64,000 nt of DNA. Source: Bathymodiolus brooksi (lineage: Eukaryota; Mollusca; Bivalvia; Mytilida; Modiolidae). The notes beneath the pieces are model-generated. The model had not been told where the DNA came from. It did no database searches and saw only the letters and a program-made list of their open reading frames with translations. The stretch is taken from the NCBI GenBank assembly GCA_963680875.1, contig OY804589.1, positions 32,032,962 to 32,096,961 on the forward strand, in the 5' to 3' direction. A program made the position numbers and the translations under genes. This document shows, piece by piece, positions 44,015 through 54,640 of this stretch (the stretch's first letter is position 1; each line of letters begins with the position of its first letter).

Positions 44015-44340
44015 AAATCTGCTTCTTACCTTAACTTTTACATTGAAATCGACAACGGAGGAAGATTAAAAACAAAACTCGACGACCAACGTGATCATTT
44101 CACTTTTCCAATAGTCAACCTCCCCTTCATCAGTAGCTGTATTCCAGCAACACTAGTGTATGGGGTTTACTTTTCACAACTCGTACATTATTATAGGTGA
44201 TTGTGTCCAAAACAGTGATTTCCTGGACAGAGATGTGTTGCTGACACAAAAGCTACTCAAACAAGCATATATGTTGCTTATAGGTTGAAGTCATCGCTAC
44301 AAAAAATATACAGTCGTCATCACGTAGTGGTTGATCGTTA
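44015..44340 (+). pseudogene. Reverse transcriptase C-terminal fossil, unit 1
   Basis: Starts abruptly at the SINE A end: KSASYLNFYIEIDNGGRLKT then KLDDQRDHFTFPIVNLPFIS, SCIPATLVYGVYFSQLVHYY, then after a frameshift CVQNSDFLDRDVLLTQKLLK and, after another, LKSSLQKIYSRHHVVVDR. The same succession (FPIVNFPF, AYGVYISQL, FLDR-x-LLLT-KLL, LKSSL-K-Y-RHH-LVDR) appears in the copies at 34765 and 37950. It carries at least two frameshifts and lacks the catalytic core entirely. Confidence 0.7.
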
Positions 44341-44368
44341 AGAACTACCTACTTTTCTAATGACAAAG

Positions 44369-44836
44369 TATCTTTTCTCTTTATGTAGATTCTTTCCTCT
44401 AACGCTGACAAGACTTTTCTCTTTGTGTAGATTCTTTCCTCTAACACAGACAAGACTTTTCTCTTTATGTAGATCCTTTCCTCTAACGCTGACAAGACTT
44501 TTCTCTTTATGTAGATTCTTTCCTCTAACGCTGAAAAGTCTTTTCTCTCTATGTAGATTCTTTCCTCTAACGCTGACAAGACTTTTCTCTTTATGTAGAT
44601 GCTTTCCTCTAACGCTGACAAGACTTTTCTCTTTATGTAGATTCTTTCCTCTAACGCTGACAAGACTTTTCTCTTTATGTAGATTCTTTCCTCTAACGCT
44701 GACAAGACTTTTCTCTTTATGTAGATTCTTTCCTCTAACGCTGACAAGACGTTTCTCTTGATGTAGATGCTTTCCTCTAACGCTGACAAGACTTTTCTCT
44801 TTCTGTAGATTCTTTCCTCTAACGCTGACAAGACTT
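44369..44836 (+). repeat. 42-bp minisatellite in the RT tail, 11 units (unit 1)
   Basis: The unit is tctctttatgtagattcttt plus cctctaacgctgacaagacttt. Open on both strands (LFSLCRFFPLTLTR / SALEERIYIKRKVL) because 42 is a multiple of 3. Confidence 0.9.
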
Positions 44837-45035
44837 TACCGGAATTGACTATATGAGTAACATGGTGGACATCTTATAATGAACAGAAACAGATCATTCG
44901 TCAGCATTTGGACTCATTCTCGGTTTTTATATTGGTGGGGGTCATTTATTTTTTGTGTTTTATGTTATTTGTTTTGTTTGTCTTCGTTCTGTATCTTGTG
45001 TCCAATGTTGCCCTTGTCTCTGGATAATCAATCCT
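44837..45035 (+). repeat. Family D 3' tail of the RT element, unit 1 (copies at 54132 and 63336)
   Basis: ggaattgactatatgagtaa, attcgtcagcatttggac and ttgtttgtcttcgttctgta. Resembles 2345-2630 and completes the RT element after its minisatellite. Confidence 0.6.
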
Positions 45036-45147
45036 TCGGTTTTTTCTAACCTTTATTTGACTAAAACATATTTTATTGATAAATAACATATAGCCTTTAT
45101 TTACAATGAATAATGTAAAATACATTTGATTTTAGACCGAATCACAA

Positions 45148-45345
45148 ATGATCATGCTTGTTAAAGTTGTGAGTTCGAATCCCGCTCATGGCGAGTTGTA
45201 CTCGATACAACATTATGTGATAAAGTTTATCAGTGACTTGCGACAGGTCAGTGATTTTTTTCCGTTTACTCTGGTTTCCTCCACCAATAAAACTGACCGA
45301 CACGATATAACTGAAATATTGTTCAAGGTGGTTTTAAACACCATT
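45148..45345 (+). mobile_element. SINE family A fragment, unit 1 (copies at about 54443 and 63645)
   Basis: The first half of the head is missing. It begins near gttaaagttgtgagttcg, a box B region, and runs to the tail gtggttttaaacacc. The 91-residue frame across it is SINE-derived and not a gene. Confidence 0.65.
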
Positions 45346-45349
45346 AACC

Positions 45350-46860
45350 TAACCCTACTGGGTATTAATGGCGAGCAATCTAAATCTAGTACATTAGTAA
45401 TATTAAAAACGCTTGATATCTGAGGAAATCCCAGATAAAACGTTTACTGTACAAATTGATTGGACTTCTACAATTTTACGTAGAAATCGTATTCTTTATC
45501 CGAAATCAAGTTTTGTTAAGTTCAATCTCTTCCACTGAAAATGCACATTTTTGCCATTTGAATTTAGCACGAAAATTATGAGCGAAAAATATAGTTTCGA
45601 ATGTGTAAAGTTTTATACTTCGTGATTTGTTTACGTCAAGTTGCAACTGGACATTTTTGTTGACCTTACTCCTTTAGGAATATTTTTTTAACTTTCTTTA
45701 AAAAAAATCATTTTTGAAAAGATTTTTCGTTTTATAAGATAATCACATTTGATATGTATACTTTTGTTGTGAAAATTTTGTAAGACATAGCTGAAATAAA
45801 GCTTGTTTTTTGGCAACCAGATGTTTTTCCCTCAGCGTTACATTTTTTTCTTTCCATGAACTTACCGATTTTTGCCTCCAAGCATTGCTTTAATCAGAAA
45901 TCGTTAATGAGGTCATAGAGTACGCTGACTCTGCTTCCGGTCACACAAGAAAATGGTCCGAAAAACGTATATTGAGGTTTTTATTGAGAAAAATGTAAAA
46001 GACATACGGATATTTTGTAACGCGTTACATGAGAAAATTGTGCGTTAACGACGTTTTCTTCCAATAAATTCGTTTTCAAAAGCAAACATAAACCTAATCT
46101 AATATAATAAAACAATTATTCGTATAATTCCCTATACAAGCATGTATCGGAAATCAAAATCCATCAATTTAACAAAAATCTACATTCGTTTTACTTATTT
46201 CATGTTCTATTTAGTCAAAGTATCACCAATAGCGCGCGTAACGTCAGTACAGGTCAGATGAGTCTGAACTTATGTAACTGTTCAATGAAAATAGCGATTA
46301 GGAGACTATAAAAGCTTTTTTTTTTTTTTTCTTTTTATTAAACTGCTTTGGTTACAACGAGCAATCCGATTGGTCGATAAATGTCATAATTCGTATTTAG
46401 CATATCGTTTGTAGTGTACATCAAGGGAACGAACGATAACTCTGATAGGAATTGAAAGTTTGAGTGTAAATATCGATGGAACGAAACAACCTTGTGAATA
46501 TAATTGTATTGATGCATATATATTACATGTGAAGAGGGTTAATTTTCATTGGGTGTTTTGTGAAAAAAAAAATCAGTTGCAGTATCCACATAAATTGACA
46601 ATATGTAGTAGTGTAGAGGAAATGTGCATGTGTCACCTGTATTGTCTGTCTTCCTAAAAATAAATAGGTTTGTGCACTAAGTGGCTCCATTCCATTTAGC
46701 TAACGTGATTTTTTCCTTTTTCCTTTTCTTTTCATTCTGGCATTATGCCGTGTTATTGATGAACATAAAAGTCCTTGATTGAAATATACAACAAAAAGTA
46801 ATGTAATAGCTCTCAATTTCTACAATACGGTTTCTAATTAAGTTAACAGGGTTATTTCTA
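45350..46860. other. Unit 1 interval without a convincing gene (paralogue 54650-56150)
   Basis: A 65-codon frame (46460-46657) reads VNIDGTKQPCEYNCIDAYIL and so on, and is identical in unit 2, but so is the surrounding noncoding DNA. An A/T run at 46315-46335 precedes it. I see no domain. Confidence 0.35.
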
Positions 46861-46864
46861 GGTG

Positions 46865-47128
46865 ATATTGGAGACCGTAGTAGTCGTGATCGCATGATAG
46901 GTGGATTTACAATTACCTATGTAATCAGTGGGTATGATCACTAAAGTTGTAAGTTCGAATCCCGGTCAGGCGAGGTGTACTTGATACAACATTATGTGAT
47001 AAAGTTTGGGAGTGACTTGCGGCAGGTCGGTGGTTTCTCCGGGTATTCCGGTTTCCTCCAACAAAAAACTGACCGCCACGATATAACTGAAAAATATTGT
47101 TGAAAGTGGCATTAAGCACCACTTTACC
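46865..47128 (+). mobile_element. SINE family A, unit 1 (copy at about 56153)
   Basis: Head accgtagtagtcgtgatc, box B-like gttcgaatcccgg, tail aagtggcattaagcacc. Frames on either strand here are SINE by-products. Confidence 0.7.
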
Positions 47129-47154
47129 AAAACAAACCAAACCTTATGATGACA

Positions 47155-47330
47155 CTAATGAGACAAATAATTAAAACAGCATCGGTGGTGTACCGGTTAA
47201 GAAGGCTCACCTCGACTACTGTTCGAGTCCCTGTCGGATCAAACGAAAGTATTATAAAATTGGTAGTTGTGGAGAAACATGTCTATTCACGGACTGTTGT
47301 TTCATTGAGATATCACTATAAAAATCCAAC
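47155..47330 (+). mobile_element. SINE family C, shortened (unit 1; copy at 56443-56618)
   Basis: Head tcggtggtgtaccggttaag, box B-like gttcgagtccctg. It then skips to ctattcacggactgttgttt. It runs straight into the 47-bp tandem repeat. The 93-residue frame over it is not a gene. Confidence 0.6.
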
Positions 47331-47517
47331 TAAGCGTGGCAATCGTAACTACTGGGCCATTCTCACTACCCTACCACTAAGCGTGGCAATCGTAACTACT
47401 CGACCATTCTCGCTACCCTACAACTAAGCGTGGCAATCGTAACTACTCGGCCATTCTTGCTACCCTACGACTAAGCGTGGCAATCGTAACTACTCGGCCA
47501 TTCTCGCTACCCTACAA
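47328..47517 (+). repeat. 47-bp tandem repeat, four units (unit 1; 56616-56805 in unit 2)
   Basis: aactaagcgtggcaatcgta, actactcggccattctcgct and accctac. The unit equals the outer part of the adjacent inverted repeat at 47480-47530. Confidence 0.8.
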
Positions 47518-47835
47518 ATAACCTCGTACGTAAATAGTAGAAATTCTTCTTAAATTTTTTGCCGGAAGTAAAGTTAAGTTAAGCCGCACAAAAATATAGT
47601 CCACGAAAATCCAATATGGAAGATATACTAAGTAAAATCTAATCATACAAAGTTAATTAAAACTTTAACTTTTATCCATGAAAATAATTGAAATATAGAA
47701 AATTGTTTAAAATATAACTTTATCAAACTTTCATGTAACTGACATGTGAAAAGTAGTGCGATTTATACGCCTAATGCATACGAGGTTATTTGTAGGGTAG
47801 CGAGAATGGCCCAGTAGTTACGATTGTAAGCGTGG
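47478..47835. mobile_element. About 350-bp inverted-repeat element with an amplified left end (unit 1; 56766-57123 in unit 2)
   Basis: Left end cgtaactactcggccattct / cgctaccctacaaataacct / cgta. Right end tacgaggttatttgtagggt / agcgagaatggcccagtagt / tacg. AT-rich interior without a reading frame. The right end runs into a SINE C tail remnant (47840-47935). Confidence 0.7.
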
Positions 47836-47939
47836 TAGTCTATTACAAAAAGACATGATCATCATCTCATCAAAATGTAACTTGTTCTCACCATGATATA
47901 CATATGAATCTAGCTGAAGAATTGCTCACTTGGCATTAA

Positions 47940-49160
47940 GCAACAATCCATCACTCACACAAATATTTAACTTGGCATACAAAATGTACAACCAACATTT
48001 CAGCCATGTTGAATCATTCTTCTATTTTTAAGTAAACTTGCAATACCTATCACTACCATATGTATAACATGCCACTACTAAAAGAGTGCCGGTGCCGTCG
48101 TGGGCATGAGCGTATGGATGTTGGATTTACAACTATCTATGCAATCAGTGCCTATCACCACTAACGTTGTTCGAATCCTACTCATGGCTAGGTGTACTCG
48201 ATACAATTTTATGTGATAAAGTTTGTCAGTGATTTGCGACAGGTTGGTAGTTTTCTCCTGGTACTCCTGTTTCCTCCACCAATAAAACTCCCGCTGTGAA
48301 TTTACCGTGACGACCGAGTGTAAACAAACAAAACAACGGCATATAACGTATTTGTAAAGTCCTTAAAATACAAATTCCCCCTCAGTTATAAATAAATATT
48401 CTGTAACTAAGTATTTTTTTATCATTTGTTTTGAAAATTTACATTTGGGGATCATACATTCCATTGATATTTGTCGGCCATGAATAACAAAATGCACTAA
48501 CTTACTGACTAACCTTGTTTTCCTACGTATACATTGATAACTAGATGGTGATGTAATTAAGTTACTGATATTTTCCAATTTTATGGCATTTTGAATTTTG
48601 CTACTCAAACTAGTAAAATGCTCACAAAATCGTAAAATAAATCAGTAACCAGCTTGTGTCAATCAGCGTCCCTTGTAAACAACGTCACAGGATGACGATA
48701 TATTACAAGTCAAAGTCGATAGATGGTTGTCTTAAATATTTTTTCCGGAATTTTTTGTTAAGTCAACAATCCAAGCTTTTTTTTTCATTGGCATTTATTT
48801 CTTTATTTCATATCTAACAATAATTGTCGATTAATAACAACTGTTCAAGTGTTCGATATTATGCTTGACGACTCCGCTCCGCCATCTTGTTAGCACTTGA
48901 AATGATGAACGAATGATCTCCGACTTTTTTTTTAAAATATTTTTACGCAGGAATTGTTCAATAGAATCTATGTTGGAAAATACACAATAAATATGTTTTT
49001 CATGTTAACATCCATATCTTTGTTTTAAAATATCTCGTTCAAAAACAAATAATTCAAAATCAATTCAATATTTCCGAAGGAGGTAAATGGAACAGCCACC
49101 AAATGCCGTGTGTATACAGTTCACGAAAAGTTAAAAATGACCGTATTTGTCCTATTAGAA
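47940..49160. other. Unit 1 interval, mostly without recognised content
   Basis: Apart from the SINE A at 48085, only AT-rich sequence. The minus-strand 81-residue frame (48363-48608) is present in both units without domain support. Confidence 0.3.
48085..48290 (+). mobile_element. SINE family A, unit 1 (copy at about 57373)
   Basis: Head gccgtcgtgggcatgagc with centre tctcctggtactcctgtttc. The tail is lost after aataaaactccc. Confidence 0.65.
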
Positions 49161-49162
49161 TC

Positions 49163-49324
49163 GAAATAATTCATGGCAGGCATAGAGTTGTGCAAATTTA
49201 CACATGGGCTGGGCCTTTATATTCTTAGATTTTACCCCTCGCTACCGCTCAGGGTAAAATTCGAATATAAAGGCCCAGCCCATGTGTAAATTTGCACAAC
49301 TCTATGCCTGCCATGAATTATTTC
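49163..49324. repeat. Hairpin with perfect 62-bp arms at the unit 1/2 junction
   Basis: 49163-49224 is the exact reverse complement of 49263-49324 (outer ends gaaataattcatggcagg and cctgccatgaattatttc). The inner ttttaccc / gggtaaaa also pair around ctcgctaccgctca. It ends 6 bp before unit 2 begins. Confidence 0.9.
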
Positions 49325-49395
49325 TTAAATATATACGTCATTCTTCCATGTTACGGTTTCGTGCTTATTGTGATGATTATTTTGATTTGATTTTT

Positions 49396-49640
49396 TATGC
49401 TTAACACCACTTTCAGAAATATTTCAGCTATATCATGGCGACCAGTTTTAGTGGTGGAAGAAGCCGGAGTACCCGGAGATAACCGCCTACCTACATAGGC
49501 AAGCAACTGGTAAACTTTATCACTTGTGGCTGCGAGTCGAGTGCAGCCTTTTTTGTAATTTACAAAGCCGGGCGCGAACCCACGCCGTATTGGTGATAGG
49601 TTTGTATGAGTTGTAGGTAATCCAACTACCTAACTCATTA
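49396..49640 (-). mobile_element. SINE family B, duplication unit 2
   Basis: Paralogue of the copy at 41787, with ccggagataaccgcctac in place of agagaaccgtcgac. This change is shared with unit 3. Confidence 0.75.
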
Positions 49641-49854
49641 AAACCAATTTATGTGATGGAAAAGGGTATAATAATCGGCCATGTTTTAACTATCTGTTCT
49701 ATCCAGTTATTGTATGATGCCATCATTTAAAAAAAATCATTGTCCCACTTTTTGTAACCACTACTATGGAAGGACCCATTTATCATTTCATGTCAAGATA
49801 AATTGTCAGTGCGTGCTATGCGCATTTGATATGTCTGTTGTGTCTATGTAATCC

Positions 49855-50100
49855 GGGTGCCATAGTGGCCGTGATCGTTTGGTAGTTGGATTTACAACTA
49901 CCTATGCAACCAGTGCCTATTACCACTAATGTTGTGAGTACGAATATCGATCAGGGCGAGGTGTATAACATTATGTGATAAAGTTTGTCAGTGACTTGCG
50001 ACAGGTCGGTGGTTTTCTCCGGGACCTCCGGTTTCTTCCTCCAATAAAACTGACCACCACGATATAACTGAAATATTGTTGAAAGTGGCGTTAAACACCA
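49855..50100 (+). mobile_element. SINE family A, unit 2
   Basis: Paralogue of the 42245 copy, differing at one visible base (gacttgcgac versus gacttgtgac). Confidence 0.75.
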
Positions 50101-50432
50101 TCAAACAAACAAACACGAAGAACACATGTATTTATCATTTCAGGTCACGATAAATGTCTAAAATGGTCAGTGCGTGCGATGCGTATTTGATATGTCTGTT
50201 GTATCTGTGTAATCCTATGTCATGCTTTACATTGGATCAGATTAAAAAAAAAACCGATACACTTGTTATCATCTGCTGAGCTGAATACATATTTAGTGTG
50301 ATTGTTTGTAATTAAAGCCAAGGTAAATATTGTATCTGTCTTTCTTATTTGAACGACATTGATCACGTTTCTCCCACTTTTGAAAAACCTAATTCACGTT
50401 TCTTCCACAAGTGTCAAACAATAGATTTTCTT

Positions 50433-50797
50433 GGTGAGTGAGTGATTGTTGTTTATCGCCAATTCAGCATTTTTCAGCTATATCATGGCGAGACCAAGTA
50501 AATTTCAATGAGATGATGATGAGATCCGCTTTGTTCTAGACCAATACGCTGAGTTGGATTTTTATAGTGCTAGCGCACTGAAACAACAGTCCGTGGGTAG
50601 ACATTTCGCTCCACTCGGACACATTATCCTGATTCTGAGCCAACCATTCTTTGCTCTTTCTCCTTAATGCTGCGTGCTTAGAGGAGAAGCAACAAATACC
50701 AATTTTATAGTCTCTAGTTTGACCCCACCGGGGCTCGACCCCACGACTTACGCACTCGAGGCGAGCACGCTAACCATTACGCCACCGATACGGTTAA
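50433..50797 (-). mobile_element. SINE family C, left member of an inverted pair (unit 2)
   Basis: Full-length copy running from the gagtgagtgattg tail to a tRNA-like head (minus strand gtggcgtaatggttagcgtg, gggtcgagccccgg). It marks the left edge of the 1.85-kb insertion absent from unit 1. Confidence 0.8.
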
Positions 50798-51069
50798 TTG
50801 GCTTGGTATTTATACAGTATTTAAAATTGTTTATATTATCAAGGTTTAGTGAGACCTATAAATGATGTAAATACAATGTAATTCTAAATATGTTTTGCAT
50901 AAGTAGAAAAAATTGAATATGCACTTTTCTTTTATTAAATAAATTAGTCCTTCATAATAATTTATAATAATAATGTCCATATTTTAATTAAAATAAAATA
51001 TATCTACATATTTTTATACAATATGCTAGCCAGATTTAGACTTTTGAATAATTGTATTAAATCCTTTAG
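50798..51069. other. AT-rich spacer between the SINE C and the MULE-like fragment
   Basis: Looks like an intron of the MULE-bearing source sequence, ending in tattaaatcctttag. Same in unit 3 (60086-60357). Confidence 0.35.
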
Positions 51070-51282
51070 ATGAATTGACCTGGGCACATGGACAGTTCTT
51101 ATTCGTAGACGATGGCAACGCAGATAAAATCCTCATGTTTACTACAGCTCGCAACCTCACCGATCTTATAGTAGCAGACATCATCTATGGAGACGACACT
51201 TTATTCACTTCACCAACTCAATTTACTCAACTCTACACACTACACGCAATGGTCGGCGATGTCATGTACTCACTTGTTTTTA
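51070..51282 (+). pseudogene. MULE-like transposase domain fragment (unit 2)
   Basis: After an acceptor-like aaatcctttag the frame reads ELTWAHGQFLFVDDGNADK then ILMFTTARNLTDLIVADII, YGDDTLFTSPTQFTQLYTLH and AMVGDVMYSLVF. The order (ILIF-T-x-x-N-L, then D-x-T-F-x-x-x-P-x-x-F-x-Q-L-Y-T-x-H, then M-x-Y-x-L-V-x) matches the first catalytic-Asp region of MULE transposase domains as I know them from animal element-derived proteins. Only about 70 residues remain; a SINE C interrupts the frame at 51283. It could be a captured exon of a domesticated MULE-type gene. Confidence 0.6.
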
Positions 51283-51634
51283 ACCGTATTTGTGGCGTAA
51301 TTGTTAGCGTGCTCGCCTCGAGTGTGGTCAAACCAAACTGGCAAAGACTATAAAGTTGATATTTGTTGCTTCTCCGCTAAGCACGCAGCATTAAGGAGAG
51401 AGACCAAAGACTGGTTGGCTCGGAATCAGAATAATGTGTCCGAGTGGAGCGACATGTCTACCCACAGATTGTTGTTTCAGTGAGCTAGCAAAATGAAAAT
51501 CAAACTCAGCGTGTTGGTCTAGAACAAAGCGGACATCATCATCATGTCATTGAAAATAACATGTTCTCGCCATGATATAGCTGAAACAATTGCTCATTTG
51601 GCGTCACTCACTCACTCACTCACTCACTCACTGC
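51283..51634 (+). mobile_element. SINE family C, right member of an inverted pair (unit 2)
   Basis: Head aaccgtatttgtggcgtaat, ending in a (cact)n run. It interrupts the MULE-like reading frame right after the codons for MYSLVF. Confidence 0.8.
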
Positions 51635-51638
51635 CTTT

Positions 51639-52238
51639 TTACTGGCGACGCGAAGGTATTTTTGGGGCATCAGACCCATCATTCGGAAGCCACATATAAT
51701 CTGTGCAGTGATTTTGGTTAACCCATGTTTCATCCATATATACGATATCATACCCTGCTTCCATAAAAGATTTGATCTTTCTCAGATAATTACACCTATC
51801 ATTGATAATAGACACTTGATCGCACAGAACTCTTCGATTATCACCTATTTTTTTTATAAGTATATCCAAGATCACTGAGAGTTAGAGTAAGTTTAGACTT
51901 TGATATTTTGATAGAATCTTTTATTTCCTTATGTATTATTGAGACAGTCGGAGCAATTTTCCGTGAATATAAACCGTGGATTGTTCTTTTAATAACACAA
52001 TGATCAAAGTCGTCCAAAATGTTAGCTCTTTCTTCGGGTCTATTTGACTTACAAGGCCTCTTACCATTCATAATAGGTGCACTGAAGTGTAAGACACACC
52101 CACAGCTTTGGATGTATTTTGATATACCCTATCAAATGACACAATTGGCTTCTTCGTTGCCTTTTCCTTACTGAAAAAGGCAAACAACTTTATTACAAAC
52201 TTTTGGCATTCCGGAGATAAGTCAGACTTTTTACCCAT
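51639..52238 (-). pseudogene. Tc1/mariner-like transposase, broken (unit 2)
   Basis: Reading the minus strand from ATG at 52238: MGKKSDLSPECQKFVIKLFA and a helix-turn-helix-like AVGVSYTSVHL, then a stop. The next piece, in another frame, has NRPEERANILDDFDHCVIKR and KSKLTLTLSDLGYTYKK, then a frameshift. The last piece reads IGDNRRVLCDQVSIIND and AGYDIVYMDETWVNQNHC, with the acidic Y-M-D-E-T-W-V-N block (Asp codon about 51732) that marks the second catalytic Asp of DDE transposases. The third catalytic residue lies beyond the truncation at the (cact)n run. A full protein is about 340 residues; this has about 190 in three pieces, so it is inactive. No inverted ends are visible. Confidence 0.65.
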
Positions 52239-53217
52239 TTTACAAAAAATGCAAAATATAACAATAATTTACACGTGGCTGAGAGAAAGATTTTACAGGT
52301 AAGATACCTGACGTACGTATGGCTATTCTATAAAGTACATCTACTCCCACCCGAAAAATGACAATAAAATAGGACCAAAATACAAAATTTAATCTGAGTG
52401 CAGCCTCAGCCAAAACAATAACAAGCATTACTGTAAATTTTTTAGTTAGCACTCCTAATTCTAAATAAAACTCTCGTTTATTTTGCTGTTCAAAAATCTA
52501 TAGCTTAAAAGATATTTGGATTTTTCGTTATTCTAATCAAAAAATTATTATTTTTTTTTAGTATAAAACCATTTTGTATTTTTGTTTGTATTTTTTTTTT
52601 ATTAGAAGAAATTGTCTTAGCTAGTAGAAATAGAATAGAACTGATTAATTATATTGAATTGAAAAATTTGCAACCCACTCACATATTTGAATACTGAATA
52701 TTTGACCACACAAACAGTACGTCTGTAGATAAATCTTCGTGGTCACCAACGATTACTGCCGAACAAGATATTCTTCATTATGTGCTGCTGCAAGTTGTCT
52801 TTTGTAGACACTAAACGTGCGGAAATTGTTATCGGGAGATATTAAATTTTTTTTTAATTTATTTTGAGAATTAATTCGACCAAATACTTAATTAGATTGG
52901 CTTGTTCTAATGCTTTTTTGTAGCTTATACTTATTCAGACTGAGGGCTTGAAAACACTAATTAAAATTAACAACATGAACACGTTTTATAATGAATCTGA
53001 ATTTCTAATAAGTTTTGTTTCTATAAAAGATGTGTCATGTGACATGTATTAGCTGAAAATGAGTCAACGAATTGTCATGTTGCTGGCTATTTAATAGGCA
53101 GACGTACTTAGTAAGTGGGGTCGCTTAAGTACTTATTATTTACATGTAAGAAGTCGGGTCGCTTAAGTACTTGATAACTCGAACAATTACCGAGCATCAA
53201 TATATTTATTTATTATT

Positions 53218-53428
53218 GGGGCCGTCGTTGTCGTGATCGCATAGTAGTTGGATTTACAACTACCTATGTAATCAATGCCTATCACCACTAAAATTGTGAG
53301 TTCGAATCCATTCATCGCTATGTGTACTCGATACAACATTATGTGATAAACTATAAAGTTTGTCAGTGACTTGCGACAGGTCGGTGGTTTCTTCAAATAC
53401 GCCGATTTCCTGCATCAATAAAACTGAC
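53218..53428 (+). mobile_element. SINE family A abutting the RT fossil, unit 2
   Basis: Same junction to RT sequence as in unit 1, with small changes (cttcaaatacgccgatttcc). Confidence 0.7.
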
Positions 53429-53433
53429 ACCCA

Positions 53434-53762
53434 AAATCTGCTTCTTACCTTAACTTTTACATTGAAATCGACAACAGAGGAAGATTAAAAACAAAACTCT
53501 ACGACCAACGTGATGATTTCACTTTTCCAATAGTCAACCTCCCCTTCATGATCAGTAGCAGTATTCCAGCAACACTAGTGTATGGGGTTTACTTTTCACA
53601 ACTCGTACGTTATTATAGGTGATTGTGTCCAAAACAGTGATTTCCTGGACAGAGATGTGTTGCTGACACAAAAGCTACTCAAACAAGCATATATGTTGCT
53701 TATAGGTTGAAGTCATCGCTACAAAAAATATACAGTCGTCATCACGTAGTGGTTGATCGTTA
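53434..53762 (+). pseudogene. Reverse transcriptase C-terminal fossil, unit 2
   Basis: Same breaks as unit 1 with a 3-bp insertion (cttcatgatcagtagcag) and KLYDQRDD restored in place of KLDDQRDH, so unit 1 has drifted more at that spot. The last reading frame runs on into the 42-bp repeat (53707-54144). Confidence 0.7.
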
Positions 53763-53789
53763 TGAACTACCTACTTTTCTAATGACAAA

Positions 53790-54131
53790 GTATCTTTTCT
53801 CTTTATGTAGATTCTTTCCTCTAACGCTGACAAGACTTTTCTCTTTGTGTAGATTCTTTCCTCTAACACTGACAAGACTTTTCTCTTTATGTAGATCCTT
53901 TCCTCTAACGCTGACAAGACTTTTCTCTTTATGTAGATTCTTTCCTCTAACGCTGAAAAGTCTTTTCTCTCTATGTAGATTCTTTCCTCTAACGCTGACA
54001 AGACTTTTCTCTTTATGTAGATTCTTTCCTCTAACGCTAACAAGACGTTTCTCTCAATGTAGATTCTTTCCTCTTACGCTGACAAGACCTTTCTCTTTCT
54101 GTAGATTCTTTCCTCTAACGCTGACAAGACT
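53790..54131 (+). repeat. Same minisatellite, 8 units (unit 2)
   Basis: Three units fewer than unit 1. It shares the ctctgaaaag-type and ttgtgtag variants at the left end with unit 1. Confidence 0.9.
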
Positions 54132-54442
54132 TTACCGGAATTGACTATATGAGTAACATGGTGGACATCTTATAATGAACAGAAACAGATCATTCGTCAG
54201 CATTTGGACTCATTCTCGGTTTTTATATTGGTGGGGGTCATTTATTTTTTGTGTTTTATGTTATTTGTTTTGTTTGTCTTCGTTCTGTATCTTGTGTCCA
54301 ATGTTGCCCTTGTCTCTGGATAGTCAATCCTTCGGTTTTTTCTAACCTTTATTTGACTAAAACATATTTTATTGATAAATAACATATAGCCTTTATTTAC
54401 AATGAATAATGTAAAATACATTTGATTTTAGACCGAATCACA

Positions 54443-54640
54443 AATGATCATGCTTGTTAAAGTTGTGAGTTCGAATCCCGCTCATGGCGAGTTGTACTCG
54501 ATACAACATTATGTGATAAAGTTTATCAGTGACTTGCGACAGGTCAGTGATTTTCTCCGGGTACTCTGGTTTCCTCCACCAATAAAACTGACCGACACGA
54601 TATAACTGAAATATTGTTCAAGGTGGTTTTAAACACCATT
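54443..54640 (+). mobile_element. SINE family A fragment, unit 2
   Basis: Paralogue of the 45148 copy. It keeps the ancestral centre ctccgggtactctgg, where units 1 and 3 share ttccgtttactctgg. Confidence 0.65.

Larger units (their letters stand above)
41727..49330 (+). repeat. Segmental duplication unit 1 (about 7.6 kb)
   Basis: Starts at acgtcattcctccatgttac and corresponds block for block to units 2 and 3, but without the 1.85-kb insertion after 42814. It ends with the hairpin at 49163-49324. Confidence 0.85.
50318..52320 (+). pseudogene. Unit 2 copy of the candidate exon, split by insertion
   Basis: Left part 50318-50432 keeps the frame (GKYCICLSYLNDIDHV...) up to the insertion. The right part resumes only at acacgtggctgagagaaag (52272), having lost 33 bp. 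The unit 3 copy (59606-59720, then from 61567) keeps the 33 bp. Confidence 0.55.

Noticed and set aside
44349..44831. 160-codon SALEERIYIKRKVL-type frame
   Set aside because: 42-bp satellite in the RT tail; length changes with repeat number among the three duplicates and both strands are open.
46460..46657. 65-codon frame identical in two duplication units
   Set aside because: The whole neighbourhood is equally identical, so conservation says nothing. No domain, splice or start evidence.
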